64,000 nucleotides of DNA from positions 48,095,112 through 48,159,111 of the forward strand of contig NC_090982.1 of assembly GCF_040807025.1 (NCBI RefSeq), given 5' to 3'. A program made the position numbers and the translations under genes. Every line of letters begins with the position of its first letter. Within the stretch, counting starts at the first letter, position 1. Below are positions 27,192 through 42,600 of this stretch, piece after piece. The notes beneath the pieces were generated by a model. It was not told where the DNA came from. It did no database searches and saw only the letters and a list, made by a program, of their open reading frames with translations. Origin of the DNA: Struthio camelus. Its lineage: Eukaryota > Chordata > Aves > Struthioniformes > Struthionidae.

Positions 27192-30100
27192 TCTTTCTGG
27201 GCAAGTGGTTTCCTCTTTCTTTTTGTCTCAGTTACTCATCTATCAAATAGGGAAGAACTTTTATCACCATCTTTCACAGAGCATCAATACAAATTTAAGA
27301 AATAATGAGTGCCCAGCTGACAACAGCGAGATAGAAAAGGATGCATTGTAAGATAAGACACGTAACTTACTAATAAAGATATAATTAGCATAGCAAATAT
27401 AGTAGTGCAGGTCATGAGTCTCACAGTATTATATCTTTTTTGCTTTTAACTAGAACATCCACCCTTCTAAAGCTATAACAGTATATATTATTTCTGTTAA
27501 TAAAGTCTCTTGAGGACTTACTATGCTTACTTCTATTTTAAGCAGATTTATTCTTTTCCTTTCTTATACGTCAGGTGTGCTCTTTCTCCCGCTTATTTAG
27601 AAAAGACTTTAGATGTGAACTTCTCTTTCTCTTTTTCATTAACTTTAGTCATAGTCTTTTTAATGGGTTTTTTAATTTCCTTCCTCACGCATTTAGTTTT
27701 CTTTTTCAGGATTCCTCTCAGGGTTGGTTCTTGGATTGTGAACCAGCAATGTTCAGCAGATCCACTGCCCTTTAAAATCATGCTAAATGCCAACCAAAAA
27801 TTTTGTTACTTTGTACTTTTAATAACTTGCTGCTCAGGAGGGTGAAATGGTGCAATTACAATTTCATTATCAGTGTTCCACTATCAGCCATTTCATATTC
27901 TGTTAATTACATCCACGGTAAGTGAATTTTCAGGTTTTTCTTTTCTCTCTGTTTTCTTACTTGGAATTTCTCCACAATTTCTGTTCTTTTAACATTTATT
28001 ATGTTAATTGCTCAAGTTGCTTACAGATGTCATGCATGTCAGGTATTTTGTTAGCAATTCCCTTGTCATTTTACCTCTGTTTTGTATTCCTAGCAGTGCT
28101 TGGTGAATATTCCAGATTTCCCTATTTGTATTTATATGCTTAAAACTGTTTTTAAAAAGTACTGTTACATTGACATTTATAACTTCCTCATGGTTTTTTT
28201 CTTTATTTTGAGCATGTTGCTTAGATTTTTCAGTTTAGTCCAAACAGTTTCTTCCCTGTTTCTCCTCATCTCTGACATGTCTTTTGATCTAGAATTAGGC
28301 TGATAATTTTGAGTCTAGATACAAGAGAAAAGGCCAAAAATACACTTTGGCCACTGTGATTCATTAGAGAACTTGTAGCTAGCATCTGACAAAAGTAAGG
28401 GTCTCAAAATATTAGCTCTATTGCTTTAAATAAATAACAACTTTAATTTTCTTCCAATTCTCAGGATTCTAATTCATTTTAGAAACATCTTTTATGTTTA
28501 TAATGTTCTACTTGCTCCTGATAAAAGGAAGCAGGGTATTTCACAGCAGAGTATCCCTGTATACTCCCTGAAATGCATATACCATTCCATTCTCTATCCC
28601 ATCTCTTTCGTATGACCAGCCTATTTCACAACATTTAGTTGCTCTCTCTTCTAAACCTCTCCTATCAGCTAGGCTTGGTCTGGAGGCTGTTCCACTGCAT
28701 GGACTAAGAAACAAAAATATTCCTCCCTTTTCCGCACAAGGAGGAAATAGTCCTTTTTTTACTTCCTTCTCCTCTCTCTTGAAATGGCCTTCAAGTAGAA
28801 GCATATTTTATTACATGCGGCATAGTTAAGAAGCAGAAAGGCTAAAAGTGATATTGGTATAATGCTGTTAAGGGGCCTATAGAAAAACCTTTACATCTTA
28901 TTCTCTGTATGAAATACAATGGGGTTTCATTCAAGAGACAATAGGTATGATAGATGACATCAGTGAGTAAAAACAAAATAAACTGTAAATATATAGAGCT
29001 GATGATTAGAAAACTACTGTGAAAAATCAATATTACAGATAACTACCCTGTTAAATATTTGTAATAACTCATCACACTTTCTAGATGGTCTTTTAAAATA
29101 AATGTGTTCAGTTTGTTTTCTCTTCTTCTTAACTTTCTGAAAAGTAAATATCCTAAAGAAGGACAGATACAATTGCAGGGAATTAGATGCTTCTCTGGAT
29201 GGGGCATTGTTTTTCTTTTCATATACCATTTACTACTTGCTGCAGTAATTCCATAAAATCAGCATTATTGTTAACATATAAAGGCAGCAAATACTCATTA
29301 TTTTGCATTGTGAAAGCTAAACAAATTGGGCACAAATTACACTCAGCAGCTTACAAAAAAGTTCATTAGTAAAAGAAAAGCTATGACTTTCACTGTTTGA
29401 TACGATGGTTATAGAAGCTCCTACGGGTATTAAAAACAAATGAAAAAGCCCCTTACTCTAACTACCAAAGAGGAAAACATTAATATGTAAAGCAGAAATC
29501 TCATTTTTAAGCACTATGCTAAAGTTTCTATCAAACCATAGACTGCATATGGCTAATACAGGCTGGGCTGCTGAAACTACAGCAGATAGCTCTAATGACT
29601 TTTGCTGAAAATCCAATAGCAAGTTAAAGAGGAAGTGGAGGCAATTTCTTTGTGCGAGAGTCGCTACCTTCTGGATTCATATCTGTCAGCGAGGACTTAA
29701 ACCCCAAACTTTTCTTTCAGAACGCCCTGGAAAGAGCTGCATAGCAAGTAATACCCAGTATTTCAATGGGATTCCACCCATTAAAACAAAAAAGAGACAA
29801 ACCTCACATTACAAAACCCGCAGGACAGACTGCCTCACTGAAGTGATTAGTCATGTTTTACCTCTTCCCTGGACCAAGTAGTTAAAACATCCTCAGCTGA
29901 TAAAAACAAGTAATCAGTGAACAAGTTCAGTATACCTTCTTTGCACGTTTAATTCAAAATAGTCCATTATCTGATCAAAGAAGAAGGGGTGGCAAGTCTA
30001 CAAGTGAAACTGTTGTTTTTTGTGCTCTACAGATATATCCAATCTTTCAACCACTTCAGGTAATTTCCAATGCTGGTTGGCTAATTAAATCAAAACACAT

Positions 30101-30590
30101 GCATTTCAAAAGGTTCTTGCTGTGCACATAATGCTACTTTTTCTCTGTGTGAAGAACATATCAAATAGTGTCTAATAGCAGATTTGAAAAATAAATATTA
30201 GAGGATCAGAAGCACATCCTTCCAAGTGCTCCTCCTTTACACTTTATTTCTTCTTCTTATTGTAGTTATCACACAATGAGTACTAATGGAAAAATATTAA
30301 CTGTAATGCTAATCATTTCTCAGTTCCTCATGTAACTCATGTCCATCCTCTTTTTCACAGATGACTAGTAATAAGACACTAGAGACGATCCAAGCTAGCT
30401 TCAGTAGTGATTTCTCCATAATCTCAGCTCTTCTGCTTGCTGTCTGTATTGTTAGACATTGTTTTTTCCCAACTATAAAATAAGTAGATTTCCCCACCTC
30501 AGAGCAATAGTGACATGCTGTAAAGCATTTTGAGATTTTCAGATGAGGGACTTCATTTTTTTTCCAAAAACAACTCAAAAAACTGCCCCA

Positions 30591-30613
30591 AACAAACAAA
30601 CAAACAAAAAAAC
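30591..30613. repeat. AAAC/A-rich simple repeat
   Basis: Several tandem copies of AAAC followed by an A run, inside the large FER intron. Confidence 0.7.
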
Positions 30614-33600
30614 ACTCAGAATGACCATCTTCAGTAACTGAACACAACTACACAAACTAGACTTATATCTAAAAACACATACCTTTTTCAACAGATATAA
30701 TTCCTGTGATTGAACTGCTTAAATACTATTTCCACAGCACCTTTATTTTCTCCACCTGTAAGACTAAAACATTATCCTATATTCCAGGAATAGTCTGCAT
30801 TGCACTGCTCACTCTCATTTTCATGATAGTTACTGCTATAGTATAAAATTATTTATTATACCTTGGTGAACTATCCTTGTGAACTAAGGTTACTAAGATA
30901 GTATTAATCAAAAAGCAAACTCTGTAAGTAATACAGGTCAAAGAAAACAGAAGAAAATGAACACTGACATTTGACATTGTGTGAAGCAAAGAATTTTAGC
31001 CAGTACATAAGTTTCACAACTTATTCGTGACTTCATTCAAACCACATAATCTACATTTTATATCCAAATTCATTTTGTGCATCTGTACAATAAACTATCC
31101 AGTTTCCTCAGTTCTGCTAAAATAATGGTTTACAGCATGAGAGTCCAACTCTAGCAAAAAAATTTAAAAAAAAACAATTCTAGTCACAGTCTTAGTGAAA
31201 ACTACATTTTACCTTGACCACATCCTGATCATTATCAATGAGGAGGAGGATTGGTGGACCTTGAGAAAGCTGTGAGTCTGGATAGTCCTATATAAGTAAC
31301 TTTATAGAAATCCAACAATATTTGCACAACTGGAAAATAGAAAACATCTCCTAGAAATTCCCCAAAGCATGGCGCACACAGGAATAATACTACTGCTGGA
31401 TCACCTCTTGGATTTCAATACTTCCTATGTCAGACCCTCTATAGATAAACATTACCAAAATGAAATGCAGCCGTTCCTATGCTCTTGTACTGTCTGAAAG
31501 ATAACACTACAGGACATAACAAGCATGAAAATGGATAAACATATGCTACCTATAGTTTTTTTAATATTCATTAAAAATCAGAATTATAGGGGAAATAGAG
31601 TGTTCAAAAAGTGATTGCCCAAGATGGAATCAGATTAAAACATAAGTTGATATTTTGTGCTCAAGAAAAGTGGACATAATTCACAATCAGTCACAGAAGT
31701 CCCTAGTTTTTGATCAGTAATACAAGTAGTTTGCACTACTAATAGTAAGGCAAATACCATCTTCATGGAAAAAATGACATGTGCTTTATCATTCACAGAA
31801 GCAACTAACAAGAAGAACAACATCAGAGCACTAATTTGTTTGTACTAACAAGTCAGGGAGTTATTCAGTCTATGTGATGACACGAAATTTGCTACAGTCC
31901 TTACTCTTTTATACAAGGAGAGCTTCTCATTTTAATTGCACAGGTAAAGCTGATGATACAACTTCTAATTAAGTTCTGAATCTTTTGCTTATTCTGTTCT
32001 GTAGCAAACTGTCAGAATATCACTGATGTCTCTGTACAGGAGCATTAAATACTGGTTTAACTTTGTTTGCAAACTTGATTGCCTCTGAAGAGGTAGACCA
32101 CCTCAAAGATAATAGATATTCACTTGGACATTATACATCAGTGATAGAAAAGCTTGCATGCTGAATTCAAAGAAAATATATAAAGCTAAAAAGAGGAATT
32201 TTTAGCACTGACTTTGTGATGATTAAACAAAGCCATATTCCAGTGTACATATTATGATGTATTAATAAAGTACGGAGTTTAAAAAATCAGTTTAATGCTA
32301 ATTATGAAAGCAGAGCATGAGAAATAGACAAAAACACTGTAAGTGCCCAAGGAATTAAGAAATTCAAGAGTATAGAAGTTATTAGTCTGTTTTTTTCACC
32401 CTTTTCATTAGAATAAAACAAAATTTAAAACAAGGAACGCAGTAATATTTGCTGACTTTTCAGGTTTCAGTGAAAAAGGAAATATTTTAAAATTCTGACT
32501 CTCTTTCCAGGTTAGAATTAAGTACTTACAGCTAGAGTTCATCAAAGCTGTTCAGATCAGCTGAGACAGAAAACAAGTTTAGCCACTGCCATTCTTTCAA
32601 CAGCTAACACCAACAATGTTGTATTCTGGAATAGTTCAAGTCAACTCTGAATGCATTCATATCATTTTAATCTATTTCTGCTCCTACCAGTAGAGAGGTT
32701 CAAAATAACGGATGAATCTGGACTAATGTCCACATCTTAACAGATACAGTGTTATATAGGCACTAGATTCCAATTCACTTTATTTAATTCTATTTAAAAA
32801 CAATAGCTAATCATCAGGGTACAAAGACATGAAGACTCCAGCGTAATTAGGATACAACAGACTGCATGTCTGTGAAACTTAATACACAAGGAATAAGAGA
32901 GAAACCAAATAAATTAAGGTGATTAGAACTTAGGAGGAAAAGGCAGCGCAGAGAAGTAGTAGAATTAAATAGCACTAGACAAAAGGGTTAATATTGTAGT
33001 CCTAAGTTTTGCAGCTAGAATAGTAAAAAGAAATGTCTCTTGAATTTTTAAGAGAAAGACATAAAATACATCAATAGGGAGAGAAGAATTAACTAAGATG
33101 TAAAGCAATTATTACATTATTGGTTTTTCTTTTTTAGTAAGGGAAGAATTTAAATGGATGGCACAGGTGACATGCTAGCTAGGCTAGCAAAGATATACAA
33201 TAATATAAATCTAATTTATAATTTGCTAATCAGAGGAAAAAACATTTTGTAATTTGTACCTGGCAACATCTCTCCACTACACATCAAAGATGATTGTCAA
33301 CAAATGATTACTAGCATCTTAAAATACCTTGCTATTCCAGTAACAGATCATTTTTTGTAACTGTCAGAAAAGAATCTAAAGCCAAGATGAATCAAAATGA
33401 AGATGAGAAATAGTTTGCTAACTGTCCTGGATAATGAAGAAAGGTTTGCAGTTAGCTGATCGGGAATATTTAAGTAATTTCATGAAGCTAGTAAATTACA
33501 GAGAACTATACAGAGATACTGAAAGGAATAAAATGACCATATCTATTTACTTTCTTTAAATTAAAAGTTTCTCAGGATCACCTTTCTATCATAATGAAAT

Positions 33601-36600
33601 AAAATGAATCTCTTCCCTATTTTCTGTTGCTATTTCCAGAAATCTACAGTAGGCTTTCTACTGAAATATTAAAGGTAAAGAAAAGGTTTTGTGTGTTTTT
33701 AGTCACAAGAGGAAATAAGTGATGGGATGGGGACAATTTGGTGCAGTGCCTGAAGTAGGAAATATGGAAGAAGCATGAGACAATAATTGTGCAAGATCGC
33801 CTGCTGATGACGAGTGAGAACAGCAGCAGATGCGATGAGATGGCCAAGGCCTTTGGAAGCTGGGAAAGCTCACGTGCAGGCTCCGACATCACAGAAGGGT
33901 TTTAAAGCTGGGAAAAGTCAAGTGTTACAAGTTAGTAACACTGAGGGCTCTAAGTTCATCACCGACTGAAGTTTCCATCGTTTTTCTGCTATTTCATAGG
34001 AGAAACTGTTTCATGAAGCCATCTGTTACATGGCTCTCCTTCCCCTGGAAGAGCCAAACTTCTCTACTTGTAAGTCGAAGCTGCCCTGCCTCTGGTGTTA
34101 CCTGTCTCTGCTGAAGCATGCTCATTGGTGTATAATGCCGGTTGCCTGCGGATTTGCATTGCCCCCCTGGCCTCTGGGGACTCAAAAGCTTGTCACAGGT
34201 GCAGGAAAGCCTTCCTTAGGCTCAGTCTAAAGACGGGAATGTCATCAACCATCAGAAAACTATAACAAAGTTGAGGGCTTAGTGTACCTGGCTAATATTA
34301 CAAAGTATTTCCACACAAATAGCATTCCAGAACTGCACTGTAGATATACAGGACCCTCTTTGCTATTTTAAAATTTACATCTATTTTAGCAGTTGCTATG
34401 GGCAAAGGTAATACAACAGATAACCCAAAGCTTAGCTAAGCATTTGCTAACCTCCTAAAATCTTACTGCATAAAGAACATCATTATGGGGACTATTATAT
34501 GTTTTGAAAATTGCCTGAAAGATCAGAGAAAGTGCTTAAATAAATGACAATGTACTGAAGTGTAAGGTGCCTGTTTTCATTTAGTAGCTTTACTAATGAT
34601 CTGGAGGAAGTTAATTAGCAATTTAATTAAATTTCTAGATGATATCCAACTAGGAGCTGTTGCAAATGCCAGTTAAGGGCAAAAAATAAATAAAAGGAAT
34701 GAAAGAATGAAAGAAGGGAGCAATGTCTGTTGGAAATAACAAAATTAGACTTACCCTGTAAAACAGAAATGAGTAAGTTGTGAAAAATTAAGTCAAAATT
34801 AAGTAAAATGTAAATACTTCCCAGCAATCATGTTGAAAGAAAAGGAATCCAAAAGAGAAACAAAATAATTATGGACCTGATGGGATTATGTATAAATAGA
34901 AGTAATGGAAGGAAATTGAGCATAGGAAAATAAAAGCTGATTATCTACTAGACTGTGAGAAAGCTGCCTAGGGAAATGGAGAATTTCTGTTTTCTTAATC
35001 CACTTACTTAAAAAACATAAAACCAGTTATATAGTTGTAGAAAACAATGTCCAGTTTCAAAGAGATGGACTAAATAAGCTAATACAATGTTTTATGAATT
35101 AAAAATAAGCATTTTAATGGTCTCAGAGCCTCAACTATATGATTATAGTAATAACAACCAGGCAGCAGTAAAAGCAGGGATGACCCCAAGAAGCACTTGT
35201 TTTCTGAATGAAAAGATGACCTTTTCAACTGGTCACATGCATGCACACTCTGCATCTTATAAAAGTCTGAATTACAATTTTTATCACTTGGAATATGAGC
35301 TCCCAGCAGCATACAGCAAAATAACCCTATAGATTTATTTTTCTATACCTTTATTTCAGTTTAAAGTAGAATGTACAGAAATTGGCATAGGCAAATTTAT
35401 GATTAAATTTTGGTATTGCATTATAAATTAAATCAGATAAATGACTGCTACCTGTAAATTAAATGATAAATGGAGAGTGACCATTTTTGAAAGCCTTTAA
35501 AATAAGCTTAACAGTAGGCAAAAACAACTTCAGTTTAGCAGTAGTGAAACAAACTGCTCATGTATACAAAAAAGTACTGTAGATGTTGCCAATGGGGTAC
35601 ATGTAAGCACCTACAAAGTGAGAGGTCAGAATTTTTTAATCACATTGCCTATATCAACTGCATCAAAGTCTGTATCCACTGCATCTCTACCCAGATTCAT
35701 TCTCACCATTCAAAACACTGTGCTGATGTTGGCAACTTTGCTGCCAGGAAATACATGCCATTTATGGAATCTCACCAGTAAAAAAAGCATTAAAGTTCAG
35801 GTTTTTCAACAGCAAGTTTAATAGGGACCAGAGATTCATTTTAGACTATTACATATAACAAGGTAGAAAATGATAGTACGCTCACTTAAAATGCTTCTTA
35901 TTTACTTTTTTTCCTCACGTAAAATTGAGCTTTTACTCTGTAATGAATTGGTAAGTGATAAATTTAGAGCGTTCAATTGACCCTATAGTTTTATATGCCT
36001 ACATGAGGCACTTTCATTTTCTTATAGATGGCTCTCACTACAGAAACTGAGCATTTGTCAAACTGACAACTCTTGGAAGACTAAGACCTCATTTCCATGA
36101 CATACCTTGTACTATTTTAATTATCTTTTCTTCCCTACTATTTAAAAATTGTAATTCCAGTTTTGTTTTTTTTTTTCCAGTTGGAGAGCCTGAGATCACT
36201 TCCACTTACTACTGATGTCAGAACCCTTTCCTAAATGCAGCAACCATGCAGTCTCAACAAATTTGGAGATGGGTTTCTTGTGTTTGTTTCTACTTTTAAA
36301 TTTTACCCTCTAGCCTTGCTTGCATTTTTTTAATCATGTTACTGATGAATAGGTTTGCCTGCTCTCCTGGACCTCTCCCTTCTCTGAAAAAGGTTACGCT
36401 TGAGTATATGGAATATTTAGGGAAGAGAAGGGTGAACAGCAGTTGTGGCTGCTGTAATGTAAAATGCATGGCATTAGTTAGTAGAATATAGACACAAATT
36501 CTGCGGGACTAAAGTTCTGAAAGGGTCATTTGGAAATGCAGATCAAATGTAAGTCTGACTGCTTAGACGTAGTAGTTGGATTTAAAGATAAAAGCAAATC

Positions 36601-39600
36601 CCAAGGTAGAAACCAGTGTGCAACTCAGTAAAAAGAAGGAAGTATGAAAGTGGTGAGGCTGGAACATAATGAAACAGCTAATGAAACTGGAGTTGTGAGG
36701 TAAATCTTCCTGTATTAATAACAAAGGAAAAAGGTACTTTGTATACTGTTAAAAATACTCAATACTTGTAGGTTAAATAGCTGTTTACTATAAATATGAT
36801 CCATAACCTCAAATCCTTGCTCTACTAAAGTTAACTAACTAAATGAAACCAGGATTTCAACTACTGCTTTAAAACTCCATGGTTTTATTTAACTATACTT
36901 TCTCCAACTTTGTTTAGCTTTTCTAAGAACATATAATTTCTTGAGAGGAAAGCATTCTGCAAACCTGCTCTGGAAATGAATTGATATGACACAGGAGAGA
37001 AAAGTGGGGCTTGAGAATTTACAAAAACAAAGCAATTACCTGGTGACAGGACAAACTAAATTCCCCTTTTCCAGTAAAGAATAAATATACCAAATTCCTT
37101 TCATGGTACGTAGTTAGTATTCATGGGAAGCAACCATGGCAACTAGTATCGTAAGAAGAGAGAGATATTCTTCAAATCTAAACGCCAGTGTTATATAACT
37201 TGGCTAAAGTTTGCTTTGCACACACACAGACATTTTTATATATATACAAATAAATACATACACAAACACATAAGTGATAGAATTTTCAGTTCCTGTTTTC
37301 AAAATTTTTCTATTAGATTGCCTAGTAATAGGACTATTTTTCCTTTCTTAGTTTGAATCACAATGCAGTTTGTCACACTTATTGGATTATTTAAAACAAG
37401 TACTTTTTCTCCTTTGCATTTTTATCATTCAGCTTTCCTAGAATATGAATTTTGCCTACATTTTTGCTTTTTTCTGATTTACCAGTTTATTTCCCACTTT
37501 TTAACATCAGTATCTAGAGCTGCATGTACTATTCTGCTCAGTGTGCCTCACTGCTACCTTAGAGACTGATACAATTTTTCTTTTCATCTGTTTATTTCTA
37601 GAACATGAATACCAATTGCAACTCTTCATGCTATCTTCGTAAAAGAGGATATGAATAATACAATATGTTAGATATGAAATGAATTTCTCATGAATATGCA
37701 TATGGGACTATAAAAGAAGTATACAATTGCTCAGTGAAATGAAAGTTGTGCATAAAGCCCAGAATCTTAGGGCAAATAACTGAACAATATTTGCACTTTT
37801 AAAAAAATATATATATTTCAGTAGCTGCAAGTAGTAACTTAGCAGAAGTGGATCTGAATTTTCCAGTATGTTTCCGATATGTTATGTCTACACTAGCAAA
37901 TAACTCTGCATGAAAAGCAGATAGACTGAAGTAGCTGGTGCTAAGGCTCCTCAGATTTCCATTATGTGCAGCAAGATGGGATTACTTATGCTTAGATGTA
38001 GTCTGGTGTCCCATGCCAAACATGGTCCTGAACTGGGTGAAGCAAAGCTACCGTACAAACTTTGGCTTTCTCAACTGCAGGTTTCTCCAGGGAGCACCAT
38101 TTTGTCTTTGCCCCTATCCCATGCAGAGAGCAGCTGCCCATCAGTGCCACATCAGTGCCCTGCCATCATTGCTCATAGAAGACTCCACATTATTTCTGCT
38201 CCTCCTCATTTTTGAGTTGAATCACTGTGCCTGGCAACTGCCCTACCTTCCAGGTCCAATCTTGGACAACATCTTCTGCAAGAGGTCAAAGCACCAGTAG
38301 AGGTGAACTATGTGGATTTAAAGAATAGATTAAATCTTTAATCTTAGCAAAATGCTGGCTGTCAAATCTGAATGATTAGCAGGCACTAAATCAGTTGCTA
38401 TAAAAGACTCCCCAAAAGGAAGATGAAGCACTTCAAGATAATAGCTACTTCCTAATTAAAAAAAGAACAACCATACGTTTAATGATGAAACATATGTCCT
38501 TATATTTTGCACAGAAAAAACTTCCATCACTTTTAAATTTTTCTGAGAGCTCCCTCTATCTGACTCTCTTTGAAGCTGTCTTGTGCTGTCTTGTGATAGG
38601 AAAGCCAGCTATTTACTTACAAACATATAAACAGTTAATTTCAATTTACTACAAGTACAGTTGTCTTATAGAAAATAATGATAAACACTGAGAAGTTAAA
38701 CAAATAGTAGAAAATTTAAACACATTAATAAATAACCAAGGCAAGTAAGTGTATCTATAATCACAGTAACACTATTTCACACTTGAATTCGACCAAAATC
38801 AGAAAATTCCAGCATGAGAGAGCCTGTCATCTCAGTTTTGCCATCTGTGTTCGTAAAACTCAGACTTTCTGTTCAGGCACAGGAAAATCCCTGATTATTT
38901 CAGCTAGAAAGATATGAAACTCTTATCTACTACTAGTATTTCATGTAAGCAGTTACCACCATACAGATTACTAGAAATACAAACAGGAGCAGATGTGGTC
39001 CCAGTAAAAGAAAAATGAGGGAGCTGGGGTTGCTGATTCCACCCAGGCCCTCCCAAGGAGGAGAAGCAGGCTGGTGTGGGAGAAGGTGATCTGCACAAGC
39101 CGTAGTAGCAAGGAAGGGTGGGCTTCCCGCCAGGGAAAGAGGAGTCAGGAAGCTCTGTGTTACCTAAGACAGGAAGGACAGTCAGTTCACTCATTATTAA
39201 ATGGGAACGGAGATGTTTGTAGCCACCTAGCTTAACCATTAAGAAGTGCTAGTCATAGCAGAAAAGTTTAAAAACTCTCAGTTTACGCATGCATAAGCTT
39301 ACTCATCATACTCCAAAATCCTGTCCAGAAGTTACTCTAAAAGCAGCAAGCCTTTCTGATCAAATATCTTTATTTAATCTGCCCTCTTAATCCCTACGTA
39401 GTTTCTCAGAAGTACAGCCTGGTTGGCCCGTGAAATAATTTCACTGATTTATTTTTACTTCCCAGAACCCAGGAGATCTGATGAAGTATCTGACATCCAG
39501 CTTTGCCATGTAAAGGTTTCTGATCTTTTTCTGTCAGGCTTGAGTGACTCAACTTGAATATCTGAACAATAAAATACTGTAACATTGATTCAACCATTCT

Positions 39601-42600
39601 TGCAGCTCCATGTACCTGCATGATCTCTCTCAAGCTTCCAGATCAGTTAACATGCCAATAAGGCTTTCTTCACTGACTGAAGCCTTGCATAGGGGATTTT
39701 GAAATATCCTTTGACAAAGAGCAAGCCTCTCTTTCAATCAATACTCACACTGATACAAAAAATGTTTCATAAAAATGTCCTCACACTGTAATTCTGCCAG
39801 AGAAGATAGAAGGAGGCTGAAAACTGCAGGGAAATGGCACAAATGAAAGAAAATGTGTCCTGACCTTATTGTTTATTTTATTTTATTATATCAAAGAACT
39901 GTGACTCCTTTAGGATTTACGATCCAACAGAATTCAATTTCAGATGGATACATTTGCTCACATTTGTTCAGAATCTTCTTATGAGCAATATCTATTGGAA
40001 CTACCTCTACCTTTGAACTGAGCTGAAGATAAATAACCTTACCTAAGTTTCTCTCTGCTTTATGAGAAAAATGTCTTGACACTCTAAGATCAACAATAAG
40101 TTGAGCAAATATATTTCCTTAGTTATTTGATATGTAGAACTATATACCATCTGTGATTATGAAGAAGTAATATACGCTTTAAAACAGTCACTCCTAATGT
40201 TTTCCAGCTGGATGAACTTAACTTTTTCAAGGGGGAACACTAAAACTCATTTTACATTTTTCCTATGTTTTCCTGTTTTTCACAGAGCCACACACCTACA
40301 CCAAATGTAATACTTCAGTGATAAAACCACAGCATCGTAAAGCTCTGAGGTTCTTCTGAAAAACCTCCACGGGCACAGGGAACATCTACACGACAGTAAG
40401 GTATACAATCATTGGTATTTTCTGAAAAAAAAAATGTGGAGAGATTTTTGTCAAACCTACAAAACAGCTATAACCTAGTACGCATATTAAAAAGTGTGTA
40501 TGTGTGTGTGCATGCACATGTCTGTAAAATCAGAAAAGGGAAATGTGCTTATTTTCCTCAAAAAAGCAAAATAGAAATTTATTATTCATTGGCACTGACA
40601 ATTGGCTTAAGAATTTTCAATTAAAATTGAAGTAGTCTCCTGTCTGAAACAACTGGGGTGCACTCCTCTTTAGACTGTCAAGAATCAGTATCAGGAAGCC
40701 ACTAAAATACTGAACTACATCATTAAATTTCACTGCAATACGTATTTCCTTTTCTAGTACCACTGACTAGAATTTTCTATTATAAGAGAAAAGCAGGAAA
40801 AGCTTCATACCCAAAAGAAAAGTAAGTGTACATGCAAGTGTACAGCATGATTTGGCTTTGCTTCAGAAATACTGATGCTCGTACTTACCTTTTGGTCAAT
40901 GATCTACGGTCAGAGAATTTTGGATCTCATTTCTGAGGTGACCTACCTGGTAATTAGTTGACTGCCCTGCTTCCCCCCGCCCCCCAGTCCAACTACTTAT
41001 GTTTTTGTCTTGTCCTATGATCAAATTGGCCATTTGTCAATGCCTCCTTTACCTGCAAAAATGAAAACCCTGCAGTCTATTTTTCTTTTGAGTACAAACA
41101 TCAAAAACATAGTTTAAAAACTGTGAAAAAGCCACCACTGGTCTAATCATTGAGAATGGTATATTTTTTTACATTTCCTGGCTGTGAAACACTGGCATCT
41201 GATGGCATATACAAGAGGGCCTCTCCGCTTTCCAAACAGATTTAATATGAAAGTTGGAACTCTAAAATACAGTAAACAGGTAAGAATAAGATCTGCAATC
41301 GTAACTTCATGGCAATGACTATAACAACTTGTAATAAAATGTATCTGAAGTATAGCAAAAGCAATTCTTACAATCTAAGGACCTACTTCTTTTCCAGTTG
41401 AATTCAATGGTTTGGGTTTTTTTTTTCAGCATGGCAAGTTGCATTTAATGCACTTATGTACACACAGAGCACCAATTTTGCTATGTCTCCTGCAATTAGA
41501 CTTTGGTCTGTGGAATCAGTTCATTTTTCAGTACAATTTAATAGCAAAAATCTTGCTACAAAGATGACAAGCAAACCACTATTTTACTTTAAATACGACC
41601 AGACAGTCAATATTAAAAGCAAATTAATTCACTTCTATTTCATGGAATGAAAGTTCATCTGGCTGTAAAAAGTCTGAGCTTTTCATTTAGTATTCAACTG
41701 CAGTGGGAGGTTAGGACCCTCAGTTGAATAATGATTTCCCTTTCTAATGATATCTCTTGATACTTTTAGATTTACACCTCACCATTTCCTCCCCATTATT
41801 ATTATTACAGTTACAATGTTCTCCAGACTTCACTTTTAAATCTGTTCAAAAGTACTGTTTAAGAAATAGGAGTGGATTAGATGAGAAAGTGGATAAAGGA
41901 GCTATTCCTGAAATAGTATGTAAATGTTTAAATTGTTCAATACTAGGGTGCATTATTCTCACTGGAAGAAATTAGGAAATTTCAAAATAATTTGCAAATC
42001 ATGTCTTTTCTTACTCAAAGAAACCAATCTGCACAAACTAGCAAAATCTGGAAGAACAACTCTAATAACATAACGTAACTTCATGTTCTACTTCTTAAAA
42101 AAGTAATGGTAAGCACAGAGAAACTAAAATTCCTGTTGAAAGTGATGAAAGCTAAGAGTACAGGGAATTGCTAAAACTGAATCCCATGGAATTAAAATGA
42201 AGTCTGAGGTAAAAATTATTTAAACAGTCTAGATGATACTGGCATACTTAATATGTTTTACACATCAAGAGTTTAACATTTTCTTTTCTGTAGTTGCTCT
42301 TGCAAGTTGCTCTTGCGTGTGTCCTATGACAATAATTCCAAAGTACGTGTTTTTATTGTTCTTTTATAACACAACAGAAATTCACATTCTGTGAACTTCA
42401 GGCTTGTTTTTTATCTAACTAGTAGATGCCACTAAACTTTTGACATTCACCATACAAAATAATGACATTTACTCCACTACTCTCCACTGTAATAGGGCTA
42501 TAAGAACACAGAGTATTACTTATACCATATAGGAAAGCTGTAAAATTCACCATAACAGCTTTCTCAAACATTAGCTGCATAATATTTTTATATTATTGCA

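Noticed and set aside
33780..34240. Moderately GC-rich patch with opposing short frames
   Set aside because: No protein, repeat or RNA gene was recognised, and composition alone is not enough for a call.
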